From positions 2,272,351-2,336,350 of the forward strand of contig JAGGNK010012892.1 in the NCBI GenBank assembly GCA_017590115.1: a stretch of DNA of 64,000 nt, in the 5' to 3' direction. Each line of letters starts with the position of its first letter. Within the stretch, counting starts at the first letter, position 1. A program made the position numbers and the translations under genes. The stretch is from Montifringilla adamsi (Eukaryota; Chordata; Aves; Passeriformes; Passeridae). The notes beneath the pieces are model-generated. The model saw nothing but the letters and a program-made list of their open reading frames with translations. It had not been told where the DNA came from and made no database searches. Shown here piece after piece: positions 14,401-26,300 of the stretch.

Positions 14401-17400
14401 TGCTGAAATTAAAGGGCATTAGCTCCCTAGACACCTACCTATAATGGCAGCAAAACAGCAGGACACACCATACACCAGCCTGTGGACTGTGCTGGGGACA
14501 TTTTTCTTCAGAGACAGAGGAAATTTCTAGGGCGTGGCAGTTTATTTACCTCTGATACTGATCAAGAAACTAGTGAAAGATTTGAAATTTGGAAGAAAGC
14601 AATTTGAAAATGAAAAAGAATAGTATGTTAAGCAGGGAAAGTATAGCAGTAACACACTAAGCTTCACCAAAAAATCCCCACCTGAAACACATTTAACAGA
14701 TTTACTGCAGTTTACAAGCAGAATAGCACTGAAGACAGTGAAAGGCAATTGTGAATCTAGAAGTGAAACTACACAGAGCATATCACAAGAATTTATATAG
14801 TACCTTCAAAGAGGGTAGAATAGAACTTGAAGTAAAATCTGCCATAGAAACCATAATAGCTTCAGGATGTATTAACTTACCCACAGCAAGCCATGACTTA
14901 AATACATAGTTAAGATAGGAGGAGGCATTTACATGAAAGGAAAAAAAGAAATGGAACCAAGACAAATAAGCAAATGATTGCAACCAAAACCACTTTGGGT
15001 AAGTATTTAGAAGAACAGGTATCTCAGTAAGATTCTCTCTCACAGAAATAACAAGTATGGACACCTAGGGTAATCCGATTAAGGTTGCTTTTACCACAAC
15101 ATACAAAGAATTTAAATCGGCATAAACTTACAAAGGTGCCCTAAAACAATACAACCTAAGGTGCTTATTCATAAAAAGACTTATTAGTCCAACAGAAAGA
15201 GAGCAAACTATACTTAAGCATAATTTGGAACAGAAGACTGATTTAGTGTTCATGAACAATACTAAAGTAATCCAAACAAATGCTTCCATTGCATAGAGCA
15301 TTTTATCTCACCTCCATTTAATTAACTACAAACTGTATCTAACACCTGGTAAACTCCACCACTTCTGTGACTTCTAAAAGTAGGACTGTTTAACAGTATT
15401 CACTCCAGATGAACCAAAAGCATGGTTTGTAGCAACCTCAGGTTCTTGCTACAAGAATGCATTTCAGGGATAGCATGAAGCAAGTCCAGAAGTTCATGGA
15501 ACTGCTCATGCTGGGATCCTTCAATAAGACCTGCCATCATTTGAAGACAGCAAAGACATTGCTACTGCTGCCTTCAAAAACATGGTGCCATCCTTATTAG
15601 TTTACTGGAGCAATACCTTCCCCTTCTAAGCCACAAAATCAGCTGCAGTTCAATACTATGAGCTCTCACTCTGCCAGTGCCCTCCAAGTGCACTGTGTGG
15701 ATCTGAAGCACACTGTGCCAGTCGAACATGCAGCCTTAAGAAAAAAAAATGCCCTAATGAAAGCTACAGAACATTAGCAACATGAATTATGTCAACAATT
15801 CCTAAAGGCAACATGAGCCCAAACCCAAAGGCAATCCTCGCTCCACCAGCTACCAAGTCCCTGTAAGCTTTGGGAAAAGGCATGTAAAGGGTGTAACAGA
15901 TGTGCATACCATTTTAGAAGATCCTTAGGTAGAATTGGTGCCTGTGGATTAAGAATGTCAAGAGCAGGTATGCAGCACTACAAGTAAGCAGTCATGTGTG
16001 GGTTAGGGAAGACAGAATTTGGAGGGTATAATGCCTAAACCACACTTCACACAACTTGTTACTTGCATGCAAGCTAGGAGATGATCTCCTGATAATTTAT
16101 GCTTGTCAGTTCAAGAGGCCTTACAATACAAAGCTATTCCATGATGTCTGGCTGTTGTTTCTAGCAGTTACAAAGCCCCAGCTCAGAATACATCGTGGTT
16201 TATGTTGTTTTTCGTGTTAGCTAAAGCAGCAGCATTTACCCAGACTACTAAAAACATTGTGCATTAAAAGACACCACACAACTCTGAAATAAACAGCACA
16301 TTTGGACTCGCTCTCCCCTCCAAAATCCTTCTTTCAGTAGAAATCATGGTAACAACCATTTGGCAACAAAACAGTTTTCCCTGCTATGAAACGCAATACA
16401 ACTATTAAAAAAAAAAAAAAATCCACTCTGCAGCTGCTGCAAGAGAAAAATCCAAACCTTAACAACAGGCATCTGGACTTGGTGCTTGGAAATAATTTGA
16501 GAAATTAATTTTACCTCAGTTTGAACACACTTATAAACTAGAGTTCTGTTGGCATCGTTTATCTCAGAGGCGACATTTGAACAGTAAAGGGCACCCACCC
16601 TTTAGAATCAACCCCTTTGTGTCAGACAGATGCCAAAAATGCCAAGGTATTGGTGCAAAATGCAGGGTTAAAGTAGAGGGTACATTTCTTGTAAGAAATA
16701 GATGTATGAGAAGCAAAAAACAAGTAACCCTGCTAGTTGCAATATCAGAAAAGGGAAAGTGGATATTTACTTGACCTGTTATATTACATTGCTTAGGACA
16801 CCCACCAGTTCTGAAGTATCACTAACTCTGATCTATGAACCCTTGAGGCTCCTCTTAGAGTTCTCTGAGAGAAGAAGGTAACTACCATTAAACACAACCA
16901 CCTCCAGTAAGGAATGTTTTAGAGTTAATTAATGAAACACAAGGAAAAAAGAAGAGTCTATGCTTGCTTGATTAATTCCTTCTTGAAAAGTAGGGGCGTG
17001 GTTATCCTGATGAACTAATGCATTAAAAGTACATTGTTTCCATGAGTTCAAAGATTTTGCAATGAGACTTTTCCCAAAGACACTAAAAGCTGCACCAAGA
17101 CCCCAGTCTCTTAGGCCAGCTTTCAGTCCATCTCTGGGCATGCAGTCCCAGCTGGCATGCAATCCAGTGCTGGCCCCTGCTCTTGTTGGCTTCAAGAACA
17201 GGACAGGATTTTTTAAAACAGGGTGATTATCAGTAGTAGGAATTAACACAAGTTGAGAAGAGAACAGTAAAGCTTGTATGTCCTGCTTTGTTGTTGGAAA
17301 CACTTACAGCAAGAGAACACTGTTTACACACAGTAATGCATGGTTACAGCTGGTTTGTATCAGAGAAGAGGCTGTGAACATTTGCTGGACTACAGGCATA

Positions 17401-18611
17401 AAGCTTTTAAAAGACTGAGAGTCTCTCCTTTTAAACCAGAATCTTTTTGTAACTATTGCAGCACTTACCTAGCAGCTTTGTTCCCTAGCTGAACAAAGCT
17501 TTGTCTCCCCTGCTACCAGTAAGGAAAAAAAAAAATATTTAAAGACTTGGAACAGTGGACACTAAGGATTCAGCAGCTGCTTGATGTAAATAAGATTGCA
17601 ACCCATTTTAGCTCTGCTCCCCTTAAACTATCCTTGCTTACTGACAGCCACAGCTTAAAGAACAAACCCGTGAAGGAAGACCTCCACATACAATAAGATA
17701 TACTTAGAGTATGTCTGTCTTTTTAGGGCAGAGTCTTTGCACTGAACAGTTTCAGTTCAGAAGGAAGTCAGAGGTGCAGGCTCTGTTTTGCTTCCCAGGT
17801 TATCTTTTGAATACTCAGTAGCTGTTTCAGCTGTTATGAGTTGCTCCGTTTGCATTTTTGGGGAAAGAAAAAGGTATCCAGCAGTAGCCATTGCCTTATT
17901 GATAAAGTAACTTAAAGTCTTTAAGTGTCACAGCTAATTAGTAAATACTTATTATCATTTATTGCAGAGCTTCTTTTCTTTACCAGAATAGAGAAGATAC
18001 ACCAGAATACAAAATCAGCATCAGACCTCTACACCTGGCTGATATCAATAAGCAGTTAACAGTGATGGGATTTGACTGGCATTGCCATGACAGATGTATA
18101 CAAGACATCTCTGCTTTTCAATGAGGAAAACGTGCTGCAAAATGCACATGGATCAACTGTCTCTACTTTGTCTGTTGGGGTAACCTAGAAGACCCTTGGC
18201 ACTTTATCTAGCAGGCACTTGTTCCTCCAGTTGAAACCCTGACTCTTCAGTGACTGCCCTGGTGTAAGGTTCACACAGATGCAGAAAATGCATTTGGTGC
18301 ACAGCTGGTACCAACCACCATCTGGGACGGCACATACACAGGACCATACAGAGTTCCCATAGCAAGGCTCAAAGACTCTTCACAACCTGGATACAAAAGC
18401 ACAGTTGTGCTAGCATGAAGGCCAGTTGGTACCACATCTCCACAAAATGCCCTTTCCAAAGAGAAAGACACAACCCCGTGAATGAAGAAAAGGTCAAATA
18501 TATTCACACCACCTCAAGGTGGGCTTCTGCTGTCATATGTTACAGTGTTTTTTCTATTCTAACTATTAGAAATGGTCAGAATGCAAATCCTATTCCCTTT
18601 TTACCGTTAAC

Positions 18612-18635
18612 AAAAAAAAAAAAAAAAAAAAAAAA
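18612..18635 (+). repeat. Poly(A) run, 24 bp
   Basis: Homopolymer A followed by TTAATG. No retrocopy structure was seen around it. Confidence 0.95.
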
Positions 18636-19334
18636 TTAATGAAATGGGAAGAGATTTCAGTGGAATTCATGTTGTCAAATTCTCACATGAAACATCCATT
18701 TTATTTACTTGCAAGGCTTCTCACTATGTCATTACCTCCTTACTAGGTAACTGATATCTCCTTATCTTAAAATGTTGGTAACAGAAATTCCAAACAGCTC
18801 TATCATCAAACTAAATGCACCTCATTAATTATTGGCCAACATTCTCAGAGTACTTAAAGAACTTGTAGAATCAAACCAGTATGGGATGACATTATAATCA
18901 AGAACTCTGTAGTATTAAACAGCCTTACTATCTTCAAAAGAAAAAAGTACCTTAAAAATGAACTATTTAAACTAAACTGAAACTATACTATTTACTCTTT
19001 CACAATTTATCAGACAGCAAAACACACAGACGTGAAATAATTTTATAGACCAACTTCAGAATCACTATCAAGATTCAAATTTCCATTTATCAAGTTTGCC
19101 TCTACTCATTCTCACCATATGCTCAGTCCCTCTATTTAGAGACATTTCAAAACAAAACTTTGAAAAAGTGATTGCAGTGTTTACATTTGTTTTGCCATCA
19201 CCTGTTGAGCACTGCTAAGGAAACTGTCACACAACAGAGTGCCTCCAAGGTGCCTCCCTTTGACAGCAGCGGATTCAATAGGAAAGCACCAGTGTGCTGT
19301 CTATGGCAGGGCTGGGTCAGAACAGAGAGCTCTG

Positions 19335-19575
19335 AGGGGCACCACGCCTTTGGCGAGCTCCTCTTTTCGGGGGTTCTGCACTTCCAACACGGAGTTGTTC
19401 ACGTTGCAGTCGTTCTTCCAGCACCCTCTAGTGACGGCGGCTTTGACTCGGTTCTATAATGAGTTACTAGTATAAATTCCCTCTCTCCACAAGCCAGGCC
19501 CCCCTTCCCCGCTGATCTCCTTCCCACGCCACCACGCCTTCCCGCCGCACACTCCGTTCTCATCTCTGTCACGTT
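19335..19575. promoter_or_regulatory. Isolated CpG-dense patch upstream of WDR75
   Basis: By my count about 16 CpGs fall in roughly 230 bp, an observed/expected ratio near 0.9, inside AT-rich CpG-poor sequence. It lies about 3.7 kb upstream of the WDR75 ATG. It could be a small CpG island, an enhancer or boundary element, or the remnant of a GC-rich insertion. No supported coding frame is present. Confidence 0.5.
19420..19434 (-). promoter_or_regulatory. CTCF-like motif in the CpG patch
   Basis: Read on the minus strand the site is TCACTAGAGGGTGCT, close to the CTCF core pattern CCASYAGRKGGCRSY, with mismatches at the first position and at the C of GGC. Motif match only; binding is not shown. 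Confidence 0.35.
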
Positions 19576-21849
19576 AACTTTTCTTTCAGCACAGGAGATG
19601 TTAATTTTTATGTACCCCAAAGAAGACAGTGTAATTTCCCTTCAAATAAATTCATCCCCCGAACTGAAGTCAAAATATGAGCATATTGTCTTTGTGTTAA
19701 GTTTACTTAGGCAAATTAGTAATCATTTATTTGAGTCAGTTGCATCACCTTCTAAACAAAGGCATTATTAAACAAGCAGTCTTTCTTATCCCTGATTTCC
19801 TTAGAGAAGACTTCAAGGCATTTATTCCAGAACCCTCTTTGCACCACAAGCTGGTTGAGAAGGGCACAAAATGGAAGACAAAAAGGCATTCTAGACCAGC
19901 GGCGGAGTTTACAAAGAGAACAGATTTTGAAATGCACCAGATCCATTGCCCCGTGCTGAAATGCTGACCAGCCAGCATCCCAGTGTGAAAGCAGAGTGTG
20001 GGGAGGATTGATCACAGCTCCCAGGCTCCAGACAGGGATACAGAGCTGGATATTCTATTCAGGAGCAAGGCTGAGATCAAAGAGGGTACAGGAAAGTAAG
20101 AAACCTGCTGAAAACCAAGTCAAATATAAATGTAGTTAGCATTTTAAATCAGATATCTGCCCTGTGTTGTACTACTGACTTAATGAACTGCAGTGGTACT
20201 GTAGTGTACCATGCCTCTCCTTAAGGACAGTCATTCTGCTTCCTTGAAATCACAACAAAGTTTTTTTCTCTTAATCACTCTCACACTGTATTATTCACAT
20301 GCAGTTTCACAAGTGTTGGGACAGTTTAGAAACTTACAGACTAGGCAGAGTACATAAACCTAACTGGTAACACTTGTTTAGAAAGAACTCATCTCTTTGC
20401 CTGTAAGGATTTCAATCTAAGTTGGTAACATATTAAAAGTTATTCTATTTTTATTTACAACATTAAAAAGAGATGTCTCAGAACTACAGCTGCATTCTCT
20501 CCAACTACCTTACCTGTAATTACACAATCACACAGTGAATTCTAAATGCAAACAAATCTTTGGCCAGTGCTATCTGCTATGATTTATGAACTATTTACTC
20601 AATTCATTGCAATACATTTCTTCAAAAATTTGCAAAGATACACCTTCTAGTAATTACAATTACATTCTATTGATTAATTCCTCCTAAACAACCATCAACT
20701 GAATAGACTAGAATCCTTACTGAATCAAGTCGCTACTTTGGGAAAGACAAAAGCACCTTTCTGCAGACAAACCTATGAATTTTGTATACTGGAAATGTAA
20801 ATTTAAACAAATAAATTAGAAAAAGTATACAAGGCCACCACTTCAAACAAATAAAATCAAACAAGTTAGATTCGTTTTGCTCCTTTCTCCATTGAATAAC
20901 TCAAACCAGATATTTTCAGTGTCTCCTAATACCTCAACTTCCAAAAACTGGTACAGGCAAGTTTTGGTTCTTTATACACCTGTGCATCAAACCACACTTA
21001 AAATATAGGTTATGACAACAAACTAAAAGGCTGAATGCATCTAAAAGAAAATGTTTTTTTTTTTTAACACACTCTGTGTGTTTATTATTTATTAATAATT
21101 CTATATTATATATTATCATTTACAATTATTATTCATTTTTTCCTAACAAATTTATGGCAACCATTTTAACTTTGAATACAAAAGTCTTTTAAACTCTGCC
21201 ATAGTGACCCAATCTAATTCACATAAATGTTCCATATTTAGAATATCACTACTTAAAACTTTGGGCAGCATTACTTGGAACAATTACACAGAGCATCTAC
21301 GTTTGAAAAAACCCTGTATATAATAACTAACAAGAGAAATTGATAATGAAATCACATGAATGAATTGTGGCTGCATGACTGGGGTTTCTGCTGGAGTGTG
21401 GGAAGGAAAATCCAATTAATTGTGCTGCTGGAAGGAGAGAAAGCCAGTGCTGAGGACAGTGACTGTGCTGTGGGAGAACAGTGCTCTGCACTGCTGCTGG
21501 CACTATTTGGTTTGCTTTATCACCCTGTGCTCCTGCCCTAGGATATATATTTGGGGGTAGTCTTGATCTTTACATAGTTTATCAGCTTCAAAGCTTAGGG
21601 CAGATTTCCTAAAATGATAAATATAAACGTGCATCACAAAAACATAGGCATTAAGATGCACAAGGTATTTGCCTTTCTCCCTTATCAAGGGGAAGGATAA
21701 ACATGCCAAGTTCCTGTGTTTTAACAAGACTTGACTACATTTAGTGCAGGCCTGACAAAAGAGTCCTATTCACATAATAACGTGGATTAAAGGGACTGGC
21801 TTTTCCCCCCTTTGACAGAACTCTGGCTTTACTGAGTGTCTGTGGCTCA
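19576..21849. other. Intergenic DNA between CpG patch and WDR75 island
   Basis: AT-rich apart from a slightly GC-richer part near 19.86-20.06 kb. No coding exon, RNA gene or mobile element was recognised. Overlapping short open frames at 19.7-20.0 kb on both strands have no family resemblance. Confidence 0.65.
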
Positions 21850-23176
21850 GGATCCGCACACGATATACTGTTCCATACAGGAGGAGCACTAGGTTGCATC
21901 TGCCTTTGAGTCTAAAATATCCATCAGAATGAGAGCACGACACAGCTGTTGCACCCAGCTGCAATTTAGGCAGCACTTGTAAATTGCGCTCTCAGCTCCG
22001 GAGAGAGTGCGACGTTCAATTGTCAAAGCACCTGAGATTGGCAGCCAGGTTTCTGGGTGCACTGTGCTCTCTCACACCCACCCGCAGCTCCCTGTGACCA
22101 CAATACTGCACGGTGTGTGCTACTGTCCCTGCACAATCCTCACTTAACCTGCGAGCTAGGATTCAGTCAGCAGGGAAGAAAAGGACACGATCACAACTAC
22201 CCGCTCATAACGCACCTGTCCCTGCTCCTGTCTGTGAAGGGCGGCTGTTTAAAAACCAATTACAGGCATACCAGAGATACCTTCAACCGCGTGAACAGCC
22301 GCCAAAACTACACAGCTGTGCAAAAACTGCAATTGCTATTCCGGAGCAGCACTGAAGGGCGCAGACACCATAAATCACTGTGTACTCCAGACATTCGCAG
22401 TGCCTCTGACAGCGGTTTTCCTCCAGATACGAGAACACGATGTGCTCAGTAACTCGGCAAACCCACAGCTCGTCCAAGTCGGCGAACAAGGGGGGTTTTA
22501 GCAAAGCTTACCCATCGGTTTCCTCTGTTCAGCCTTTCTGCCCACTTAAACAAGGGAGTTTACGCATTTTTCTCCTCAGACGGGCTCAATTCCAGACCCC
22601 AGGCAGAGGACTTTCCTTTGCAGGGCCCTGGCAGCCCGTCCCACACGCTGAGGCCAGGAGGGACCGGAGTGCCGGCGGGGGGGTGACAGCGGCACAGCCC
22701 CTCACGGGCCAGCGCAGCCCTGGCCAGCGCTCCTGCCGCCTTTCATCCTGGGAATGGCTGCAGAGAGCAGCCGGGGGATGTTTCGTACGAAAACCCCGAT
22801 AGTGGGCACGGGCAGCATGCCCGCAAACCCCACAGCTCCCCACACTCACCGGCGCTCTGAGGGGCGCTAGGCAGGGGCACTAATGAAGGGCGGAGCGCCC
22901 GTACAAACCACCTGTGGCCAGGTGAGGGGCGGGCTCTGCTCCCAGGAAACCGGCGGGAGGACAGCGGAGGTTCAGGTCGGACATTAAGAATTTCTTCAGA
23001 GAAGGTGGTTGTCAGGAGCTGCCCAGGAAGGCGGCAGCTCCCGGAGGTGCTTAGGGACAGTCTGGACGCGGGTGATGGACGAGGCGGTCTCGGGGCCGTT
23101 CCCCTCCTGCGCCGCTCCAGTGTCTCCGTGAGGGGGCGCGCGTGCAGCCCGCCCGCAGCACGCGGCGGCGGCGGGG

Positions 23177-23203
23177 CCAATCAGCGCGGGGCGGGGCGGG
23201 GCC
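23177..23203 (+). promoter_or_regulatory. CCAAT box followed by overlapping GC boxes, WDR75 core promoter
   Basis: CCAAT lies at 23177-23181, and a run of overlapping GGGGCGGGG (Sp1/KLF-type) boxes lies at 23188-23203. Both fall 25-50 bp upstream of the start codon, so transcription probably begins inside or just upstream of this block and the 5' UTR is short or the promoter dispersed. The motifs are seen directly; factor binding is inferred. Confidence 0.6.
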
Positions 23204-23228
23204 GGCGCGCGGGTGGCGGCGGGACAAG

Positions 23229-23314
23229 ATGGTGTCGCCGGGCGCTCTCCGCGTGGTGCGATGCGGCGGCGGCGGCCAGCGCGGCGCCAGGGCCGTGTTC
23301 TCCGCCGACTCCAA
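23229..23314 (+). CDS. WDR75: WDR75 exon 1 (coding part)
   Basis: Encodes residues 1-28 plus two bases of codon 29. The segment RVVRCGG (8-14) and AVFSADSK (22-29) match the N-terminus of vertebrate WDR75. The ATG is in a strong initiation context. The exon ends before GCAAGT, a GC-type donor, and the 149-bp intron that follows is GC-rich. Confidence 0.88.
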
Positions 23315-26300
23315 GCAAGTGGGCCGGGGGACCGGGGCTGCCGCGCTCGGGGGAGGCTCCTGAGCCCCGAGCCGGGCTCTGCCCGCCGGTGTCCCCGCGG
23401 CCTGCGGCTGCCGCGGGGCGCCCGGGCCCCTTGGGCCGGGGTAACAGTGTTTCCCCCCTGCAGGTACCTGCTGTACGCCTCGGGGGACTTCGTGAAGGTG
23501 CACAGCGTGAACACCGAGGAGACCCTGCGGCTCCTGTGCGGCCACGCCGACCTGGTGACCGGCATCCAGCTCAACCCGCACAACCACATGCAGGTTTGCG
23601 GGGGGAAGGCCGGCTGGGGTGGCCGGGCTGTGTCACCCTATGTGCCACCGCGGGGGCTGTCCCGGGGCTGGCTGCAGGTTGGGAAGGGGCTGCGGGTGCT
23701 AAGGGCATCGTCGAGATGATGTTTCGCTGAAATCTGACAAGAAGGGTAGAGCTATGTCGGTTTCCTACAAACACAAACGTGAAATGTCACGTGGATTACG
23801 CTCTGTGAATGGAATGACAACAAAAGGGAAATACAACAAAATTTCCGGTTGAAATTGATTGAAAGAGTAAAAGAAGCGTGTGAGATGAGAAATACTGTGG
23901 CTGGTGTTCGCCCTTCTGTATCTGCTGGTAGTGATGCAGATGTGACTAAAAGCCTTTAACTTGCCCAGTGGCTCCCTCTGCCCCCAGCCTGCCTTCCCTG
24001 CTCCTAGTTTGCTTGGGTTTTTTTGGTGTCTGGGTATAAACAAGAGTTATTTTCCAAGAGGGACTGATCTGCATATTAGCTGTGCAAAACTAGATTTTCA
24101 CATGGTGGGTATCTGTGCATTCACTCTTTGTGACAAGGTACATTTCAAACTACAGTAATAGTGTTGTGTTTGCACTTTATTTGAAGGCATCACAGAGGTG
24201 TCTCTGTATTTTTTATTATTCAGTTACCTGGAATCATGGCTGTGATTTTATGTAGAATCTGGCTTTGATATATTGCTATTACTTATATAGTTGTTTGTGT
24301 TTTTTTATCTTCAGCTCTATTCTTCCTCTCTCGATGGCACCATTAAGCTGTGGGACTTCATGGATGGCATTCCCATTAAAGTATGTAGAGTTATTCCTGT
24401 TAAGAGCTTGTGAAAACTGGGCACAAATCAGTCTGAGATGGGTTGTTCTACTATGAACACAACCTAAAACCCATCTAATTATGGCCGTAAGAGAATGTGT
24501 GGTGACAATAATGATGCAGATCCTTTTGGGGAAGAAGGTGGGAGATGTACTGACATACTGACTTTGCTGCCTGCTGTAGTTTTGAGTCCAGGGTAGCTCT
24601 GGGAAATGTTCTGCAGTTTGGGATACACCAACAGGAATTGATCCAATGGCTTGATAATGTGGGCTGCTTACTCTTGCTCACATTTTCTGTAAATACCCAC
24701 CTCTGAGTGTGCCTTCTGCTTTGTATTAGGGATAAGGTATCCTGAGGCTTTTCATTAAATCTGATGTCTCATACTTTATTAGTACTGTTTTAACATTTGT
24801 GTCAGTTTATGATAAAGATGTATTTGCCTTAGAATTGAGAATTTTAATTAATACATGAAATTTTCTTTAAGACATGATTTCCTTATTTTAAAGATGTACA
24901 CACAAATGTAGTAATTGTTGATTTCCTTCTCTTTTTTTTCTTCAGACTTTCACCGTAGGATCCAAGCTTCTGGCACTGTACACACTTGCTAGTGCTGAGG
25001 ACTCAGTGTTTGTTGTCATTCCAAAGGAGGGTGAACGAGGTACAGTACAGGCACCATCATCCATGTCATCTCAGTCATTCTGTGTCTGTGCTGCTGTTCC
25101 AGTGGTGTGCAGCAAGAATGGGATTTAGTACGCTAATTGTGAAATATTTTTTAAATCCTGTTGCAGATGGGTGTAGTCCTGCATTTTGCACCTCCTTTAT
25201 TCTCGTTCTGCTCCATCTATCATTCCAATATTTGTCTAGAAGAGTGCTTGTCTTTGCTTTTGAAGCATATGCTGCATAGATGTGGTCTCATAGATGCAGT
25301 TCACCTTTGAGCAGTGCTCAACAGGGTACAGGTTGTACTACTGAAGTTGGGTATGAGTGCTGGGGATTATTCTCCCACCTTAGGCAGTAACCTTAGGCAT
25401 TTATTGCCATAAACAGACTCCTATTCACAGCATGCCTAGGTGTTTTTTAATGGGATTTTGTCTGCAATAAATACATCTTGGCCGTACTGTGTACTATAAT
25501 ATATTGCTACTTCAGAGCAAAAGGAAATGCTATGCAGCTTCCCTTGGATTCTTCAGCTTACACTTGCAGTGATACCCACTGTCTGGTCCTCGTTCTTCAG
25601 TACTGCTGTTGGTTTCAGACAGATTTTTTCCTTTGGTCAGATACATTCCAGCTGGTCTCAGTTAAGCTGGCAAAAGGAGCAGGCCAAGATCTGGAAGGCA
25701 AGGAGCTCTCAGTGGTTCTGGATGGTGTGGGTGCATCAACGAAGCAAATTGCTTTTGGAAGAGAAGTATGTTCACCTCTGGGTTTTTTTCTTCTCTGGGT
25801 CTTGGTTGGTTGGGCTTTTTTTTTTTTTTTTCTCTTAAATGAACTCTGTGCTGTTTATGCCTTTATACAAAGCACAGGAGTACTGAAACAAAACTGGAAG
25901 TAAATGAATCAGTGTAAGGACTATACTTTTTTTATTATTACAAAAGCGAAACTTTGACACTTATAATGGAAAAGTATTTACTCAACATCAACTTATGTGT
26001 TGTCTCCAGAGTAAAGTATTTTGTAGTGAAATGTGCTTTATTTTTTTCTTGTGTGAAAATACAATTTGTATGTCATAAATGGCTTTACTTTAACAGGATT
26101 CATATGTGGTATCAGTGAAGGATCTGAATCTCCAAGTTTATTTTTTTAAACAGAAATTGTTGAACAGGTAAGAATAAGAATGAAAATGTCAGGTTCTCAT
26201 CCAGTCTGATATATCTTAAATGGTCTTTAACTCGTGATGTGTGCACACATGGCCTCATACTTGGTTTTCTGCTGGAGGGGATGTAGTCACTATATGAGAA

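Larger units (their letters stand above)
339..19334. other. Upstream intergenic DNA, no gene recognised
   Basis: AT-rich sequence with many stop codons. Open frames reach at most 124 codons (2238-2612 and 16929-17303), have no recognisable domain and show no exon-like splice context. No collagen Gly-X-Y pattern that would mark COL5A2, the mammalian neighbour on this side, was seen on either strand. Apart from the small repeats listed separately, I see nothing. Confidence 0.7.
21850..23640. promoter_or_regulatory. CpG island over the WDR75 promoter and first two exons
   Basis: CpG dinucleotides are frequent from about 21.85 kb and very dense from 22.65 to 23.62 kb, against a CpG-poor, AT-rich background. 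The dense part covers exon 1, intron 1 and exon 2. By rough count the upstream shoulder (21.84-22.56 kb) has about 30 CpGs in 720 bp. The gene is expected to have a TATA-less housekeeping promoter; no TATA box is evident close to the ATG. The edges are approximate. Confidence 0.85.

Noticed and set aside
22996..23589. Long minus-strand open frames (up to 197 codons) over the WDR75 promoter
   Set aside because: They are Arg/Pro/Ala-rich frames of the kind any GC-rich CpG island produces, overlap the true exons 1-2 antisense and show no family resemblance.
23005..23730. Plus-strand 241-codon frame through exon 1, intron 1 and exon 2
   Set aside because: It reads exon 2 in the wrong frame and passes through the intron; the conserved WDR75 frame is different.
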